From Pocillopora verrucosa (taxonomy: Eukaryota; Cnidaria; Anthozoa; Scleractinia; Pocilloporidae): a stretch of 64,000 nucleotides of DNA. How positions within the stretch are numbered: position 1 is the stretch's first letter; every line of letters begins with the position of its first letter. Of the stretch, positions 24,535 through 35,795 are shown piece after piece. Where the stretch lies: contig NC_089314.1 in the NCBI RefSeq assembly GCF_036669915.1, forward strand, positions 4,025,120-4,089,119, given 5' to 3'. The notes beneath the pieces were generated by a model that had not been told where the DNA came from, did no database searches, and worked only from the letters and a program-made list of their open reading frames with translations. The position numbers and the translations under genes are program-made.

Positions 24535-27500
24535 ATGGCTTTTTTCTATTTATCTGCTAATTTTCTTGCTCTGGTTGTATTGGCGAGTTCTGTGAAGACT
24601 TCAAAAGGTATTTTCCTTCCGTTGCAGTGATACTCGCGTTCTTTTTGCTCTATTTTTGCTGATCTCTACGTCGTGTATTTAACAAAGTATGAGCCAAAAC
24701 CGTTTTAATTGGTCGTCTTCATTTCTTTTTTGAACACAGGACAAACGCCAAACGTCGGGTTTGTCTTCACCAATTTTCTTGCTCACGAAGGCTACCATTT
24801 AAACGTTACAACTGTTGGTACAGAACTGGTCCAAGACTCCTGTGAGTGCGCGTTCAAGTGTCTGGAGAAGGATCCATGTTTGTCCTTCAACCTGGCAGAT
24901 TTGGATGATAACATGGACAATCTGCTATGTGAACTGCTTCCATTTGACCATTACACCCATTCAGACAAGTTCATCACCAACCATCTTTGGTATCACTACA
25001 GTATTGCGGTAAAAAAATTTTTCTTTTTCTACTTTATCTTTATCATCATTTTTTTCTTATTATTTCATTCTGATAATAGCTACAACCAGTTGAAATCATT
25101 TGAGCAAATTTTATTCAACTTTTCAACGTTAATACATCTCTCGTCGGAAGCCATTTTTAAGTCGTTTTATCGATCCGTCATCGAAGTTTGTTTAACTGGT
25201 TTTTATCAAGGGAGTAAGTAATTGATTTTCTCGGTCTTAGTCTCCTTGCTCGAAGTTGCCCTGTCAAAACAATGGAACTTGTGTACCTCTGTACCGGACA
25301 AACAGCTACAAGTGTCGCTGTACGAAACCATACACAGGAAGCCACTGCGAAAAAGGTAAAGTTTTGGTTTCTAAAACAATATTTTCAGAAATATTTCGCG
25401 CGCGTGCTTGTCATATCTGATTCCTAAAGAACCATCACTCGTCGCCATTTGACTTCACTCTGACTTATTTTTGCAAACAAAAATTTTACAATGATTATTT
25501 ACTTTCTCTATTCTTTTTACATCAGTTGATAATAACTGCAGTTGTTCATCAGGACCAGAAGGAAAACAGAGATGCAAAATAGGTCAGTTAATATCTCGCC
25601 TTCGAGTTAAGGAAATAACTTGAAATAGCTTTCCGAGACACCTATACCGGATATATATAAAAAGCCCTAAAAAGCGCCCTCCCTTTACGAAGTCAAAGGA
25701 AAGTCACACTTGTTCACAAAAAGATTAAAGTTTTAAGGCAAACGTGACCACAATTGATGCACTTATACATGGGGAAATCCCGTTACACAGTTTTTTGGGT
25801 CGATGTCGTAATATCTCCAATAGATTTTTTTCTCAACTTAAGAATTTTGTTTTTCGAGCTAGACCTCGCTGTTGAGTGAATTTCATCACATTAAACTGAG
25901 TCGTTTCAAAATCATGACTCCGTTGAGTTTACTCTTTCTCCACGTGGATCAATCTAAAATAAACGCAAGCTCCAAATCAACTTTTACTGATTATATCGCA
26001 ATAGTCTTACATCTGAAAAATTTTCAATGGGTTCTGAGCTGTTGTGTTAAATTTAAAACAGTTCCTCGTATCGATAAGAAACCGCAAACTAGCCAATTAA
26101 GAGTAATTTTCTATCATTACATCATTCATCCACTAATTTCCATTGTTTTGTTTTTTTTCGGAAGTGGCTCTACAAAATTTGTCTTAATTTTGCAATCTTG
26201 AAATACAGCACATGTACATTACATTAACTTTTTTGAAGACTCAGAGAAATAGTACCTATTTACCTACGTCGTTTCCCTGTTCAACTGGAAGATAGAAATT
26301 TGACAGCTTTTATCTTTTCCTTTTTTTCTGAGCAAAATGCCGTCAACTCTAATTTGCATAGGTCAGCATGCGTCACAGTTTCCTAACACGTTTTCGTCGG
26401 CTGAAAATGCAAATGTATGGCGGACAATGTATATACGTTTTTGACCATGACAACTGAATGTTAGCTTCGTTCTCTTTTGCCCTTTTTATGGACCTTGACA
26501 TCCTCTCGGTCAATGAAAAAAGGGAGAAAAAGAGCGAAGCGAATGTCCAGTCATCTTGACTGAACAAGCTTTGTCAATAAAGGATTTATCATTTAGCTAA
26601 CGATTTCGTTTTATTTTAAAAGAAGCAAGAATGATATTTTACTTCCAGAGCCGAGAAAGAAAGCCAACTGTGTTTGTAGCACAATAAATCCACGACAGTC
26701 GTTTATGTTTTCTTTGTTTTGTCTGTCCTCAGCTGATTTTTGCGACTCCACCGCCGGCATTATCGAAAAAAATTGCTAACTCTGTTAGTCCACTCGGGTA
26801 GCCAGTCGGATCTCAGGATTCGCTTCAGTTTCCTATTGCCCTGCTATGGAGAAAAGAAATTATCTCGGAAATGAAAATTAACTTGAAGGCATGGTCCCTG
26901 AAAAATTTTTACAATGCCAAAGAATACGTTGAAAATCTGTTAGATGAAAAGTTATTGCTACAAATTCAACAAACTTGTTTTAGAGCTCGGTTTTTGAATA
27001 ACTTCGCCTGGAAGCTGAAAATTAAGACTAATTTTGAAAGAGCTTGATTTAATTTGTTGCCTTCTTCACCCTGCGCATAAGAGAAGGTACGTTTTTTTTT
27101 CGGTGGGGGGCGGGCTGGGACCTCGTAGGGGAGGGTCATCTGTGAAAGTAAACAAAGGGAGGGTCGTACCTCTTTATAGGCTATTTAAGGGGAGGATTAC
27201 ACACCTTTTGCAGAATTTTTCTTTTTTGTGATGTTGCTTTCTATTATTCTTACAGAGTAAGTTTTTCTTTTCACTACTTCGATTTTAATTTGGTGTTTTA
27301 TTATAGGTTCTATGCTACATTTCTAGGTGTATATTATGCTATGGCACATAGTTTTTCTCAGAGGACTCTTGTCCTTTTCCATCCGTATCGAGACGTACTA
27401 GACTCAGGTATCGTTTCTTCAGCTTCTTGCTTCTGTTGACTATCCGCTGCCTGATCTCCTGAGTCATTTAGTTCTGAATAGTTACTTCTAGATTCAACAA

Positions 27501-30321
27501 AGCGCTCTACCCTGTCACTGTCACTGTCAGACTCTGACGTTGAGCAGAGGCTGGTTTAATGTTGTTTAGACTGTCGTGCACAATAGAGGTCAAAATCTTA
27601 CCGCCAGTATGTGCCTTCACCACCCTCACTTTTTCATATTTCTTTACTTGAAATGCAATATTGTGGTGATTAATATAAAGTTCAAGTTTACCTACTCTGA
27701 GGGAAGTCAACTGATCTACGTAATAGAGATCTTCTCAGTAAATATCATTGTATTCCTGTTGATTTCTGTTTGCCGCTTATCTTTTCGTATTTCAATATCA
27801 GTTAGATGCTCAATAAAATCTGCAACAAGCTTTTTTGATGTATTTTTCAGAAACCTGTTTGATTGCCTTTTTATCCCCTGCTTTGAGCTTACCCTCTTGA
27901 AACATCTGTTTTATTTGAGCTCGAGGCTGATAATCATCGGGTTTGCGGCCACTCGTAGGTGTTTTCGTACCTGGTAAGCGGTAAAAGTCGGGAAGTTTGC
28001 TATAATCGGGATAGGGTCGTGGAGTTGGTGTAGCTGGAGAATGAATTACCCAGTCTCAAAGTTTATGCTTCCATATTCAAACTTCAGCTCTAAAACACTG
28101 ACTGTTCGCATTTTCTTGTTTTAGCTTGCTCACATTCAATATCGAGATGTATTTATATTCAAACATTTTGCGTCCACAAGCGAAATTTCGTGAGGTTTCT
28201 ATGGCATAGAACATACCGTGTAGTAGTGAGGGGAGGGTCGCAATTTTGTCAGTCACCTAAAGGTGGGGGGTCAGGAGTTTTTTTTTATTAACACGCAAGG
28301 GAGGACTAACACTTCTTTTAGAAAAAAATACAAAATTTCCCAAACCCCCCCCCCCCCACTCCCAAGAAAAAAACGTACCGTCCCTAATCATGACATCTAT
28401 TCAACGATTCTTCATATTCTACATTGTCAATAATTGCATAATGGCCTTAGATATTTCATGAGGATGCAGCCCGAACCAGCTACCTTGCAAAGAAAGCGGG
28501 GCAGAGTATGAGTTACCTAGGTAGAACTGCGGGTCAGACAAAACTTGACAACAAGACGGGATGGAGTCTTATTCTATTTTGCTTACAATTGAACGCTGCA
28601 GGGCTATCGTCTCCGTTAAGCGTGCGGCATTTCTGAAGAACACCAGAAGATTTATACAAATACTGGATACTTCTGGAGTGGGAAAATTTATTAAACAAGC
28701 ACAGTTTCTCAAACAACTGTCTAAAATTTCTGCAATTCATTTCCTCTGTTCTAGAGTACCTTATGATGTTTCCCGAGCTGCGTTCTACAGAAAATTACGC
28801 CATGAAGAATCCAGCCATAGCTTCAGATCTCAGCCAGTTGTCGCTGTGTTTTTTCATCAAACTTGTTCAAGACCAAGGGGATCAGATAGTCGTCAGCTAT
28901 GCCCGTGTTCATAGCAACGACATGATTGTCGAGATTTATCCGACACGGACAGAGTTTTATGTTGGCTTCAAGATGTTCCGGTAATGCTGCATATATTTTT
29001 TTAGATGCCGCTCGGGGAATTTCTTTTTCGAGCCACAATAAGTCATGTTACAGGAAATGCTACGATTGGCTTCTTTCTAATGCTTGGAGAGAGAGAGAAA
29101 ATTGAACATACAAACAAACGAAAATCCTTGGCTTCTTTCTCTTTACTTATCATAATTTAAATACCAAATATGTTAATCTTTGACCAAAACAAATCTAGAC
29201 GTATTTTCCTTACGCTTTGCAAATAACTATTCGGGTCTTTTTTTTTTTAAATTTGATTTAGATCACTATGCTCAGTAGGGCATAATAGTCGTCTTTCCAG
29301 TGACGGGGACTCGCTTAATATGGTTCTAGCCATAAAAGTATGAGGTTTCTTAACCGACCCGGCTTTCAAAATAGTAGCTCAGATGATACTTTGATATAGC
29401 GGAGATAAAATTACCTCAGTAAGCATTTTATAAGTAGAGAGAGACGTTTTTCGTCTTGTCACGAGCGTGGGACAAAGAAAAAATTCTGAGTTCCCATGAG
29501 GAATCGAACTTCAGACCTTCGGAATCCGAATCCTTTGCTCTACCGCTGAGCCACAGAGACGCTACAATAAGCGATGACTCTATTTTATAAGTAATTGCAT
29601 GAATAAGAGATTAACTGAAAGAATGAAAACACTGAACGAATGGAAGCCTGAATGTATGAACGATTAAGTCATTGATAAAAGATTGATTGACTGATTGAAA
29701 GTTTACTGACTGTTTTATTGATTGACTTGCTAACAGGCTGACTGACAGATTGACTGACTGACAGGCTTATTATATGTTGTTATAAACTGACTGACAGACT
29801 GAACGACTCTACTGACTGACTTAGTGACAATGGAAAAGGAGGGTCTTAAATGACCAGATATTTTAATATTGTTTTTTTTCTGTTTTTTTTGTTTTGTTTT
29901 GCTTTTTGTTTTTGTTTTTATTTTTGTTTTTATTTTTTTTTTTAGTTTTACCTCGACAAATCTCTACGATGATACCTGGCAACACCTGTGTCTCACCTGG
30001 GAAAACACTCAAGGAGTAACGAAACTCTATAAAGATGGCAAATTTACCGGACAGGTAACAAATAATGCCACTAAGAGCTATACACTTAAGGCTAACGGCG
30101 CTCTGGTGCTTGGACAAGAGCAGGACTCTATTGGCGGAGGCTTTAATCGTAAGCAAACTCTTCATGGCCAACTGGCAAGTGTTAACATGTGGGATAAAGT
30201 GCTGTCCGAAAGCGACATTGCCGCTCAGTACACACATTGCAGCGTACCTCATGGTTCTGTTTTTAACTGGTCTGTATTCAAAAGTCTTACTCATGGCAAT
30301 GTCACAGTTGAAGAGCCGTGA
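24535..30321 (+). CDS. PEP3: secreted PAN-EGF-pentraxin protein (intact)
   Basis: Exons: A 24535..24607, B 24740..25008, C 25241..25355, D 25526..25582, E 28755..28980, F 29946..30321. All splice sites are canonical and the product is 371 residues. The order is signal peptide, PAN (four core cysteines plus an extra one, DSCECAFKC), six-cysteine EGF, hinge (VDNNCSCSSGPEGKQRC) and pentraxin. The pentraxin has LGQEQDSIGGGF followed by NRKQ. The equivalent of CRP Asp60 is Ser, Asn61 is kept, Glu147 is Asn and Gln150 is kept. The domain otherwise differs from PEP0 and PEP5 at only a few places. The 3.2-kb D-E intron holds a minus-strand degenerate ORF, and the E-F intron holds a SINE with target-site duplication. 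Function is inferred as for PEP2. Confidence 0.88.
27360..28030 (-). pseudogene. Degenerate ORF with SAP-like motif (best copy), in PEP3 D-E intron
   Basis: Reading down from 28030 on the minus strand gives a proline-rich stretch (PATPTPRPYPDYSKLPDFYR), then KTPTSGRKPDDYQPRAQIKQ and a lysine-rich region. After a frame break comes SLRVGKLELYINHHNIAF with KKYEKVRVVKAHT, which resembles a SAP DNA-binding helix pair. Next is an acidic/serine tail (ERFVESRSNYSELNDSGD) ending in SRYGWKR. Stops and frameshifts break it. The same block lies at about 480-1260 and 63420-63930. It is probably a multicopy repeat-borne gene of unknown identity. Confidence 0.45.
29437..29581 (-). repeat. tRNA-derived SINE in PEP3 E-F intron
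   Basis: The minus strand reads GCGTCTCTGTGGCTCAGCGG and TAGAGCAAAGGATTCGGATT, with A-box TGGCTCAGCGGTAGAGC and B-box-like AGTTCGATTCC, followed by a non-tRNA tail. The 12-base direct repeat ATTTTATAAGTA flanks it (29425-29436 and 29582-29593), which is a target-site duplication. The same insertion is in PEP5 and absent from PEP0, PEP1, PEP2 and PEP7. Confidence 0.8.
29655..29825. repeat. TGAC-rich minisatellite, PEP3 E-F intron
   Basis: Imperfect TGACTGAC / TGACAGAT units as in the other copies. Confidence 0.7.
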
Positions 30322-30873
30322 ATAAAATTGTTTAGTGATCATACACTCAAAACCCATAACTCACGTCATGTAAAAAATTCCTTGTGTTAGTGTATTTACT
30401 ATAGGCATGACTTAATCACGTGGTATACGTACAAATTAGATAGCGAAAGTTAAACACGATAAAATTGAGCAAAGAAAACTCAAGGAACAGAGATGTATGT
30501 TCCTGATCCAGGCCAAGATCCAAAATACGTGATCTCCACTAAAAGTATTTATAGACAGTCCCTCGCACGAACAGGTCGGTATGAGGGCTAACCTCGATCG
30601 TATGCACAGAGATAGGAAAGGAGCTAGTATTTTACACGAGATACTATTTGAATGTTTGACTTTCCAATTTTGAAGCCACTGTTGTTTCCGGGGGAAGTGG
30701 AACGTTCTGGGACAGCTTCAATTCAGACAGTTTGAAGTATTGAAAACATGAAAAAGGATAAGCGGTAACAACTTTCTCTTTTCAAACAACTCTTGCTGCA
30801 CTGCTTGTACTACTTAAAAGCATTAAAACATCTGTAAAAGTTTACGAATTTCTTTCCGCTTTTTCAATTTCCG

Positions 30874-31460
30874 AAAATCTTACTCATGGCAATGTTGCAG
30901 TTGAAGAGCCGTGAACTACATTGGTCAGTGATCAAAACTCTTGCAGAGCCTAAAATCATAATTCGCGTGATGTAAATTCCGAATATTAGTGAATGTACCA
31001 TATGCATGGCATAGTAGAAAAATATATACCAAAAATGTTAGTTAGCCAGTTATTTGTAAAATGTTTCATTCGTTTATTTATTCACCTATTTACTTAGTTT
31101 TTTGATAAAAAATATTAAGATAAGAGGTAAATTTAAGGAGACCGGTGTTTGCCATAAAGTTAACACAGCTCATGGCAATGTTGCAGTTGAAGAGCCGTGA
31201 ACTACATTGGTCAGTAATCAACTCTTACAAAGCCTAAAATCATAACTTGCGTGATGTAAATTCCTAATATTAGTGGATGTACCATATGCATGGTATAGCA
31301 CTAAAATAGATATCAAAATATGACATGATATTTCGTCGAAACGCTGCTTTTGGCCAGTTATTTGTAAAACATTTCATTTATTTATTCACCTATTTACTCA
31401 GTTGTTTGATCTAATATATCTAAGTTTTAAGGTGACCGGTGTTTGCCATAAAGTTAAGAC
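30874..31460 (+). repeat. Tandem copies of the exon F tail plus 3' flank
   Basis: About 550 bases after the PEP3 stop, the end of exon F (CATGGCAATGTTGCAGTTGA...GAGCCGTGA) and its 3' flank appear at 30885. They appear again at 31171, a period of 286 bases. Each unit ends near ACCGGTGTTTGCCATAAAGT. The units lack the rest of exon F and cannot code. The same arrangement follows PEP5. Confidence 0.75.
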
Positions 31461-32689
31461 AGTTACTTGTTTTATTGTAAGCAGCCTTAACAACATAACA
31501 CGTTTCTTCTCTGTTCTAATTCATAACACCTGAGAAGAAATTAAGAGGTCCTTTAAAGATCTTTCAAGATCCCAAAGAAATTTCAAACATTGAGAGGCTG
31601 ACAGGACGAGCGCAAATACTTTGAATGTGCGCCCATGAAAGTCTTCTAGGATGATTATCGCATGTGCCCTATTGCATATATATGATAAGTTGCGACTATG
31701 AGAAAAGCCGGCATGTCCCTAATAAGCCACCGTGTTCTACCGCTTTTTGCAACCTCTTAAAACACTCAGGGTGCTTCTGTACAGATTTCTTGGAGTCCAT
31801 ATTACTTGACATCGAAAAACATCGCATGTCCCACAAGGGCCACAGTAGAAGAAAGATATCGGTAAGTTCTTTACAAATCTGATGTATGCTTGCAGTAGTC
31901 TAGAAAATTCCAGAATAAAACTTACAGAATCTGGAAATTCTGCTGTTGACATCGTAATTTTAGAACTAGGGTATGTGCTACAGATGGATGGGGGTGAGGG
32001 GTGGGCTATGACAAGGTTTGATGTATTAAACTGTTAGAGCGGAAGTTTAGCTGTTAGTTGGCCTACATTATCAATGTTAGCTGTTATGCAGACCCCCTAC
32101 CCCCTACCCCCTCCCCCCTTACTCCATGGTGGACCTTGCATCACATCTCTCCTGTATTGCGTTACATGAAAAGTACATTATCCAAGGCAATTAAGATGAA
32201 GAATCTTCTCATGCATGTTTTCGATGTAAATCCTCAGACTCAAGATAGAGCACTTTTCGCTTGAGTATCGTAAAAGCGTGAAAACAAACCTGTAAAAGGA
32301 AAGACTAAAAATATCCAAAATAATTCAGAGTAAAATTAGGCTTAGGGCTTCCCAAAGAACAAAAACCCACTCAGCGTTGTCTTCAAGCAACAAAGCTAGA
32401 TAAATACAATAAAGAAGAAAATTAAATAAACATACGCTCCATTATTTCTGAAATTTTCCGTGGCAGCAGAACGAGCTGAACTGGAGCTCTTCCCTACCAT
32501 TATTTATCTCCTGAATTCACACATCAAAATCTAGAGGGCGCTAAAATAATTAACAGAGACTAGGACTGAAAAAAAAGTAAATCCAGGCGCACTAGAAAAC
32601 ATCTACAGAGACTAACAAGAGCAAAACAGGAGGCCAAACGACTAAAAAGGAAGAAAAATATAGTAATTGATGAAAAGATATCGTGTCTA
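31461..32689. other. Intergenic, no gene seen
   Basis: It contains a G-rich then C-rich stretch (about 31988-32120) that also follows PEP5, PEP6 and the 33260 relic. From about 32440 it holds a 5'-flank block of the PEP type (ACTAGAAAACATCTACAGAG; GATGAAAAGATATCGTGTC at about 32670). No exon A follows that block. Confidence 0.5.
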
Positions 32690-33260
32690 GTTTATCGTGT
32701 TGTAAGTTTTCTATTGCCTACCGTATCTGTTTCCTACTGAGCCATCATTTGTCGTCATTTTACTTCACACTGACTTGTTTTTCAAACAGAAATTTTTTCA
32801 TTTTAATTCATTTTCTCTTTTCTTTTTACATCAGTCGATAATGACTGCAGCTGTTCATCAGGACCAGAATGAAAACAGAGATGCAAAGTAGGTCAGTTAG
32901 TAGTCCACCTTCGAGTTAATATAGCTTGAAACAGTTTTCCGCGACACTAATCATTAAGAATGATTTTGTTTTACCTCGAGGGTCGTGTTTGTAGCACAAT
33001 AAACCCACGAGAGTCGTTTATATTCTCTTAGTTTGGTCTGTCCCCTGCCGATCTTTGCAACTCCACCGCCGGGTAGCCGATTCGCACTCAGGATTCGATT
33101 CATATTCTCCACAGGAGCTGCCAGCGATATAAAGCATGATTTCATGTATTGTATTTTGCTGTAGTCTTATCTCCTTCGATACGTGCTTAGTATGAATTAA
33201 GTAACAGAAGTTTTTTAGAACTGTCTAAAATCTCTGCAATTATTTTCTCTGTTATAGAGT
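32690..33260 (+). pseudogene. Relic of a lost PEP copy (exon D plus start of exon E)
   Basis: 32835-32891 is a recognisable 57-nt exon D with both splice sites but an in-frame TGA (CCA-GAA-TGA). It is followed by the D-E intron block (about 32985-33200) and by the exon E acceptor region, TTTTCTCTGTTATAGAGTA, at about 33242-33260. There the exon is cut off and replaced by 3'-flank-type sequence. Confidence 0.65.
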
Positions 33261-34037
33261 AGTGTTATAGATGTATTAAACTGTCAGAGCGAAAGTTTAA
33301 CTGTTGGCTGGCCAATATTTTTAATGTTAGCTGTATGAAGACCCCCCTCCCCCTCTCTTCTCCCTCATATAGGACCTTACATTAAATCTCTTCTGTATTG
33401 TATTACCTGAAAACTGCATTTATCTAAACCAATCAGAATAAAGAATTTTTTCATGTATGTTTTCATTGCAAATCCTTAAGCTCAAGATAGAGCTTATTTC
33501 GATTGAGCATCGTAAAAGCGTGAAAACAAACCTGTAAAAGGAAAGTTAAAAAAGCGTTTAATAAAATCAGGGTAAAATCAGCTCCGTCTTCAAGCCATAA
33601 AGCTAGATAAGTAAAATAAAAATAATAATAATTATTAAATAAACAGACGCTCCATTATTTCCTGAAACTTTTCGTGACAGCAGAATTGAAACGAGCTGAT
33701 TTCAAGAACTGTAGTTCCTCTGTACCATCATTGATCTCCTGAATTTACAAATCAAAAAGTAGAGTGCTCTAAAACCATAGCAACTAGAAAAAAAAAAGAT
33801 AACGAAAACTTAGGGGCGCTAAAAAACATTTATAGAGGAAGACAAACAGAAGTTAAACAGGAGGCCAAACGCCCAATAAAGGAAAACAAAATATCAATTG
33901 ATGAAAAGATATCGTGTCATTCACTGTTCGAGCAGATGTTTGCAAATCCTGTGGAAAAGCTTTATGTTGCGTGTCTGTGGCATCGCGAGATCGTGTATCA
34001 CAATGAAAATCACTACTCTTTGAGCTTCAAGAATAAG

Positions 34038-34108
34038 ATAGCTTTTTTTCTATTTATCTGCCAATTTTCTTGTTTGTTTGTATCGCGGTTTGTGTCCAGA
34101 CTTCAGAG
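34038..34108 (+). pseudogene. Decayed exon A upstream of PEP4
   Basis: It is a homolog of the signal-peptide exon with its own upstream flank (from about 33640). The start ATG is ATA and indels break the frame. It lies 721 bases upstream of the good exon A of PEP4. Confidence 0.6.
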
Positions 34109-34260
34109 GTTATCATCTTTCTTCCGTTTGCGGGAAAGACCAAAAAATGCTAAAAGAATTCAGAGTAAAATCAGTGAAAGGGCTTCCCAAATAACAATAG
34201 CCCACCGAGCGCTGTCTTCAAACAATAACGCTAGATAAGTTCGATAAAAAAGCCTTAATA

Positions 34261-34758
34261 AACAAACGCTCTATTATTTCCTAAAACTTTCCGTGACAAC
34301 AGAATTAAAACGAGCTGAACTGGAGCTCTACTATTCCATTATTTTCTCCCGAATTTGCAAATAAAAAACTAGAGCGCTAAAATAGCATCAACTAGAAAGA
34401 AAAAAATAAAGAACTCAAGGACGCTTGAAAAAATTTTCAGAGGAAGACAAACAGGAGCAGTACAGGAGGTCAAACGCCTGAAAAAAAAATTTAACAGAGA
34501 AAGAAAACATTTTTGAAAACATTTACAGAGAAAGAAAACATTTTTGAAAACATTTAAATAGAAAGACAAACGGGAGCAAATTAGGAGGCCAAGCCCCCAA
34601 AAAAGGAGAACAAAATAATAATTGATGCGAAGATAAATTGTCATTACCAGAAGCAGATGTTTGCAAAGCCCATGCAAAAGTTTTATGTTGCGTGTCTGTG
34701 GCATTACGAAATCGTGTATCACTATGAAAGTCATTTCTCTTTGAGCTACGAGAATAAG
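34261..34758 (+). promoter_or_regulatory. Conserved 5' flank of PEP4
   Basis: Second, tandem copy of the 5'-flank block. It includes a short internal repeat of GAAAACATTTTTGAAAACATTTACAGAG (about 34500-34550) and a degraded palindrome (GCGAAGATAAATTGTCA). Confidence 0.4.
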
Positions 34759-35795
34759 ATGGCTTTTTTCTTTTTATCTGCCAATCTTCTTGCTCTGGTT
34801 GTATCGGCGAGTTCTGTGAAGACTTCAAAAGGTGTTGTCTTTCTTCCTTTTTGCTTTATTTTCCTGATATCTGCATCGTCTTTTTGAGGAAGTCGAAATC
34901 ATTTTAAATGGTAATTTTCATTTCTTTATCAAAACACAGGACAAACGCCAAACGTTGGGTTTGTCTTCACCAATTTCCTTGATCACAAAGGCTACTATTT
35001 GAACGTTATAACTGTTAGTACAGAACTAGTCCAAGACTCCTTTGAGTGCGCGTTCAAGTGTCTGGAGAAGGATCCATGTTTGTCCTTCAACCTGGCAGAT
35101 TTGGATGATAACATTGACAATCTGCTATGTGAACTGCTTCCATCTGACCGTTACACCCGTTCAGACAAGTTCAACGCCAACCATCTTTGGTATCACTACA
35201 GTATTGCGGTAAAATTATTTTCCTTTTTCTACTTTATCTTATCATCACGTGTTTTGTTATTATTATTATTATTATTTCATCCTAATTATAACTAAAATCG
35301 ATTGCAATCGTTTGAGCAAACTTTATTCAAGTATTCAACGTTAACATATCTCTCGTCGGAAGCCATTTTTAAGTCGTTTCGTTGATCCGTCATCGCAGTT
35401 TGTTTAACTGGTATTTATTAAGGGAACAAGTAATTGATTTTCTCCGTTTTAGTCTCCTTGTTCGAGGTTGCCCTGTCAGAACGATGGAACTTGTGTACCT
35501 CTGTACCGGACGAACAGCTACAAGTGTCGCTGTACGAAAGCATACCAGGGAAGCTACTGCGAAAACGGTAAGGTTTTGGTTTCTAGAACAACATTTTCAA
35601 AAATATTTCGCGCGCGTGCTTTTCGTATCTGATTCCTTCTGAGCCATCATTCATCGTCTTTTTACTTCACACTGACTTGTTTTGACAAACATAAATTGTA
35701 TGCATTATTATTCATTTTCTTTGTTCTTTCTGTATCAGTTGATAATGACTGCAGCTGTTCATCAGGACCAGAAGGAAAACAGAGATGCAAAATAG
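34759..35795 (+). CDS. PEP4: signal peptide-PAN-EGF-hinge exons without pentraxin exons
   Basis: Exons: A 34759..34831, B 34940..35208, C 35453..35567, D 35739..35795. All are open with canonical splice sites. The PAN domain has all four core cysteines and the EGF six (SPCSRLPCQNDGTC...). No exon E or F occurs before the next exon A. The D-E intron block runs to about 36840 and then continues directly into sequence that lies downstream of exon F in other copies, so E and F were probably deleted. Exon D ends in phase 1. It could splice to exon B of PEP5 (phase 1 start) or to PEP5 exon E. Alternatively it could read through into the intron and stop at TGA 35831. It is a pseudogene, a pentraxin-less secreted protein, or an alternative 5' cassette. 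Confidence 0.6.

Noticed and set aside
29437-29581. A functional tRNA gene on the minus strand
   Set aside because: The A and B boxes are present, but the acceptor ends do not pair, a non-tRNA tail follows and target-site duplications flank it. It is a SINE.
30874-31460. CRISPR-like or satellite array
   Set aside because: There are only two or three ~280-base units, and each is clearly an exon F tail with 3' flank. There are no short repeats with spacers.
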